DNA from: Haliclona indistincta
Taxonomy: Eukaryota; Porifera; Demospongiae; Haplosclerida; Chalinidae
Reading direction: 5' to 3'
Assembly: GCA_964017065.1 (NCBI GenBank)
Contig: OZ024786.1
Span: forward strand, 8,065,047 to 8,129,046
Length of the DNA stretch: 64,000 nucleotides
How positions within the stretch are numbered: the stretch's first letter is position 1; the number at the start of each line of letters is the position of its first letter. A program made the translations under genes and the position numbers. This document shows positions 61,201-64,000 of the stretch, one piece after another. The notes under the pieces are model-generated. The model saw only the letters and a list, made by a program, of their open reading frames with translations, searched no databases and was not told the origin of the DNA.

Positions 61201-63517
61201 TCGCGCAACCTCAACCTGGTCACGTGACCAGGGCACACCTCTTGGTTAACCCCTTGAGGAGTGTATTTCTCATATACCACCATGGTGGTATATATCGCAT
61301 AATCTCCAAGGTGGATTATGGGATATATACCACCATGGTGGAATATGAGAAATATACCACCTGTGCCTTATATTGGGACGCCCACTCACTATGGTATATT
61401 AAATGGAAATCTTTGGCTTCAAAAACGAGAAAATTTTTATCTGCAAAATTTTTTAAATAATATTTATGGTAATTAACCATTATAATATAAGTCATTCAAA
61501 AGACATGCATACAAGACCCTCTTTGAGAGAGAATTGTTGAACGTACATTGTAGAGCAGAAACACTCACCTGATCGGTAGTCAAAAAGTTTTTCACCAGTT
61601 CAAGAACTTCAGTACAAGCATCGCATGTGATGGCTGTAAGAAAATCGATTCAGTGCTAACATTACGCAGTAGATAACTATAATATGACCACCGTCCTTGA
61701 CCGACACAACCAAATCGTATTTAGCATTTACTGTATACCATTCAACATGCAGGTCTCCACTCACTATTCTTAGGCATAGCAAGAGCAGTAGATTCTTCTG
61801 TCTTAAGCAAGCAGAGAGCATCACATATAACAGAGGGACCATCACTCAGGATCTCTGAGATTATTTTATCTCCTTCTCCCTTCATAAACGACTGGCACTA
61901 AAAGATAACAATGAAACACAATATTGTGTCTTATAAGATGACATGCTTACCTCATTTCGGAATCTAGCAGGTACTATACTGCAGACCTTCACTAGTGCTG
62001 CTTCAATATCACTCTGTAGTAATGAAGTATTTATCATAACACAGATACAGCAGTAGACAGGAGCGCATAATGAGAGTGAGCGCGGTAAGAAGGCAGGAGC
62101 GGGACACGCACTTGATTAAAAATTCCACCTCCACACATGATGGCCGTGTTTCTAAAGATAGACTTGTGATGGCCGACGGTACGCGCACGTACAGTTTCGT
62201 ATTGGATGAAACTGGCCTTCTAGAAGGTAAGAAGCAGCTTTCCACTATCGTAGGACAATCATGCTTTTCTGCTAGGTCGAGTAGATACTGTTAAAGCAAG
62301 AAACGAGACGAATCAGTGATGGTGGGCCGTCATGCTGTTTCTCTACAGCTGGTATACGAGCACGTGGAGATCGTCTGCGCGTCATTGTGGGTGTACAGTC
62401 AGTGTAGAAAGCTTCTACGAGCTGTTGCTTACATCAAGGAGCCTCTAACTGCCAAATTCCATGTAATACGAAACTGTACGTACGCGTACCGTCGGCCATC
62501 ACAAGTCTATCTTTAGAAACACGGCCATCATGTGTGGAGGTGGAATTTTTAATCAAGTGCGTGGGAGTGTCCCGCTCCTGCCTTCTTACCGCGCTCACTC
62601 TCATTATGCACTCCTGCAGTAGACTATAATTGTTAAACAATAAAACATGTACACTACACATTGTATCCGCATTTAAAATTTTCTGGGCTTCATTTACGTT
62701 AGACCATTGGACCAACATGTGAACACCCACAAAGTTTGCATTGGCGTCTTTTTGATATTCAATGCAAAGTGAACGCGTCTTTACATTGGTTGTGTCAGTA
62801 AGATTTCTATAGCGTTGCCAAGCAGAATAATTATGACACAAGTTTTATATCTACACTAACAGTTGTTCTACAGTGGAGCCTCGCATATCCGGAACGTCGG
62901 GACCGGCTAGGCCTAATCTGGATTAGCGTATACGTAAAACTCGTGTGATTTTCGCCGCTAGATGGCAGCATCATGTTAAGTCTTTTTAGTAAACTTTACC
63001 TTTAAAAGTAAAACTGCACGCTCTTCTTTGCCAGAACTATGTCGAATAGACTTTTTCCAGCACTCGGACACATGCTAATAGTCACTAAAACGCGCTAATC
63101 TCAGGGTGCATTAATTAGAATGTACCAAAAAATCGATCCAGATAACCAAGTACGCAGGATACTCGAGGACCGGATAACACTGTTTTTCTTCGAATAAAAT
63201 GTATGCCTGTACTTGTTACATCACACATTCACATACTTACTTTTGTTGAGTTATTGTCCACCAGCTTTCCTAGTTCACGAGCAATGAGCTTGCATACAAC
63301 ACATTTAATAGGTCCCTACAAGTCAAAAAGAGTGTTGTAGTTACACCTTACACTTTCTAAACTAAATAAGAAATACTACATTTTGAAAACGCTAGTACAG
63401 TACAGTACATATGATGTAATAATGGTTATGTATTGCAATAACCTGTGGTGCCATGACAGAACGGGTCTTAACAGAAGCTTTGCATAGTTTGATCAGAGAG
63501 CAAGCTTCCTGCTCCAA
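58279..63517 (-). CDS. Prosaposin-like gene (at least three saposin B domains), partial
   Basis: Exons from 5' to 3' on the - strand: 63517-63443, 63315-63241, 62013-61951, 61897-61765, 61633-61569, 60176-60114, 59892-59812, 58588-58518, 58470-58408, 58359-58279, all GT-AG. The first holds the end of an upstream domain (ACSLIKLC). Domain 1 has KCVVCKLIA, VKVCSIVP and CQSFM...ICDALC. Domain 2 has TCDACTEVLELV, MDVCDIMP and CDDFVKSYG...MCQ. Domain 3 has TCDWCEETIKLI, QDICQLLP and CSMLVKDFG...ICQ. Saposin B domains are six-cysteine helical folds that bind lipids; prosaposins are secreted or lysosomal precursors cut between domains. Phase shows a missing linker exon between 59812 and 58588, which should supply the sixth cysteine of domain 2. 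The 5' end lies beyond 64000 and the 3' end was not found. Confidence 0.85.
60261..60857. repeat. Nested palindromic repeats in a saposin-gene intron
   Basis: A 58-bp segment (TTCATGGATACATGGAATAT start) occurs at 60261-60318 and 60642-60699. An 88-bp perfect inverted repeat (60319-60406 with 60490-60577) lies between the copies. The second copy is the left arm of a palindrome of about 195 bp reaching 60857, with ATAAACCCCGAGCG at its core. This looks like hairpin MITEs inserted next to or into each other. Confidence 0.85.
61264..61354. repeat. Palindromic hairpin with CCACCATGGTGG cores
   Basis: Left arm 61264-61296 and right arm 61322-61354 pair almost perfectly, and each arm contains its own palindrome ATACCACCATGGTGGTAT. 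It lies in the intron between saposin exons 60176 and 61569. Confidence 0.85.
62058..62616. mobile_element. 559-bp MITE with TIRs of about 150 bp and 7-bp target duplication
   Basis: The ends are CAGGAGCGCATAATGAGAGT and, inverted, CAGGAGTGCATAATGAGAGT. Homology continues for roughly 150 bp per arm with a few substitutions and a small indel near GGGACAC. CAGTAGA flanks both sides (62051-62057, 62617-62623). It lies in the saposin-gene intron 62014-63240. A partial relative is at 37770. Confidence 0.92.
62871..63182. mobile_element. 312-bp pogo/Tigger-type MITE
   Basis: The left end CAGTGGAGCCTCGCATATCC and the right end inverted CAGTGTTATCCGG...CTCGAGTATCC resemble pogo-family termini (CAGT..ACCTCG.TTATCCGG). 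A TA precedes the left end; the right flank is TT, so the target site has decayed. It is in the same saposin-gene intron. Confidence 0.7.
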
Positions 63518-63611
63518 CTGAATAATCAAAGGACTTAATACAAGTAAGCTTTAGTCAATGTAAGTTTTACAAGATAACGTATATGTGTTACGACCCGATT
63601 CACAACCTTTG

Positions 63612-63649
63612 ACCCGCTTCGAAGCCGGTTAACCGGTTTCGAAGCGGGT
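63612..63649. repeat. 38-bp loopless palindrome
   Basis: ACCCGCTTCGAAGCCGGTT is followed directly by its inverse with one mismatch, centred at 63630/63631. It contains two TTCGAA sites. It may be the core of a foldback repeat. Confidence 0.85.
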
Positions 63650-63896
63650 TAGCTGCGCGCCAGATTCAGGCTAAGCATGCATAAGTAATGCTAAGTGCGC
63701 GCGTGTAATAGACTTCGACTACTAAACATAACATGGCTCTGAGTGTCCATATACATTGCATCGCAATCAAGTCATATTGTTCTTTAAATTTGCTTCCATG
63801 TACAGGAGTCACGTCTGAAGAAGAAGCTGTGACACGTTCCTATGGATTTTAGTGCAGTTTGATTGTTAAAACAACTGTTGCATGCACACAACATTT

Positions 63897-64000
63897 CTTG
63901 CTGCGCTGCGTTGCTGAACCACTCGTAACGGCATTCCTGTCAATTTAGCCGGTAGGCTTGCTGTGCTGCTCTGCTAAACCACTTACAACGACGCTCCTGT
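63897..64000. repeat. 60-bp tandem repeat at the window edge
   Basis: Two diverged units start CTTGCTG(C/T)GCTGC and contain GCT(G/A)AACCACT and CTCCTGT or TTCCTGT, at 63897 and 63957. The second is cut by the window end, so the array may continue. Confidence 0.7.

Overview
The window is animal nuclear DNA. It is AT-rich, with intron-containing genes and abundant DNA transposons. The gene set (a TRAF-like MATH domain, a divergent homeodomain, an ankyrin-Roc-COR-Death protein, a saposin-repeat protein and a SNAPC4-type Myb protein), the short introns and the dense MITEs fit an early-branching metazoan, most likely a demosponge. The species is inferred, not read from the sequence. There is no prokaryotic operon, CRISPR array or rRNA, and I could support no tRNA.

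Three host genes can be read exon by exon. (1) A SNAPC4-like gene (+ strand, 36619-52196) has 13 exons whose splice phases all agree, giving 755 codons with the four-and-a-half Myb repeat layout of the largest snRNA-activating-complex subunit. Its introns hold a (CT)n tract, several MITEs, P-element and hAT remnants and a 2.2 kb array of 36-bp repeats. (2) An ankyrin-Roc-COR GTPase gene with a Death-domain exon (+ strand, 52921-57116) has a coding exon split by a 1.1 kb transposon with a 4-bp target duplication. (3) A prosaposin-like gene (- strand, 58279-63517, running off the right edge) has each saposin B domain spread over three or four short exons.

Region by region: 0-2.4 kb holds a TRAF-type pseudogene and a hAT scrap. 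2.4-7.4 kb is repeats and transposon debris. 7.4-25.7 kb is a mosaic of segments present two or three times. It includes two damaged copies of a homeobox gene, three Ty3/Gypsy gag remnants, two copies of an unknown first exon and a 405-bp hAT MITE. 22.9-27.4 kb is AT-rich and nearly gene-free. 27.46-33.75 kb is one complete hAT transposon carrying a second, complete and apparently intact hAT-like transposon inside its transposase gene. 33.7-36.1 kb holds transposon remnants and a MITE with 38-bp perfect terminal repeats. 36.6-63.5 kb is the three host genes.

No single novel pathway is evident. The most notable structures are the transposon-split Roc GTPase gene, the intronic 36-bp array that repeats a consensus branch-point motif about 60 times, the mutually damaged homeobox duplicates, and a set of MITEs whose 4-, 5-, 6-, 7- and 8-bp target duplications can be read directly.
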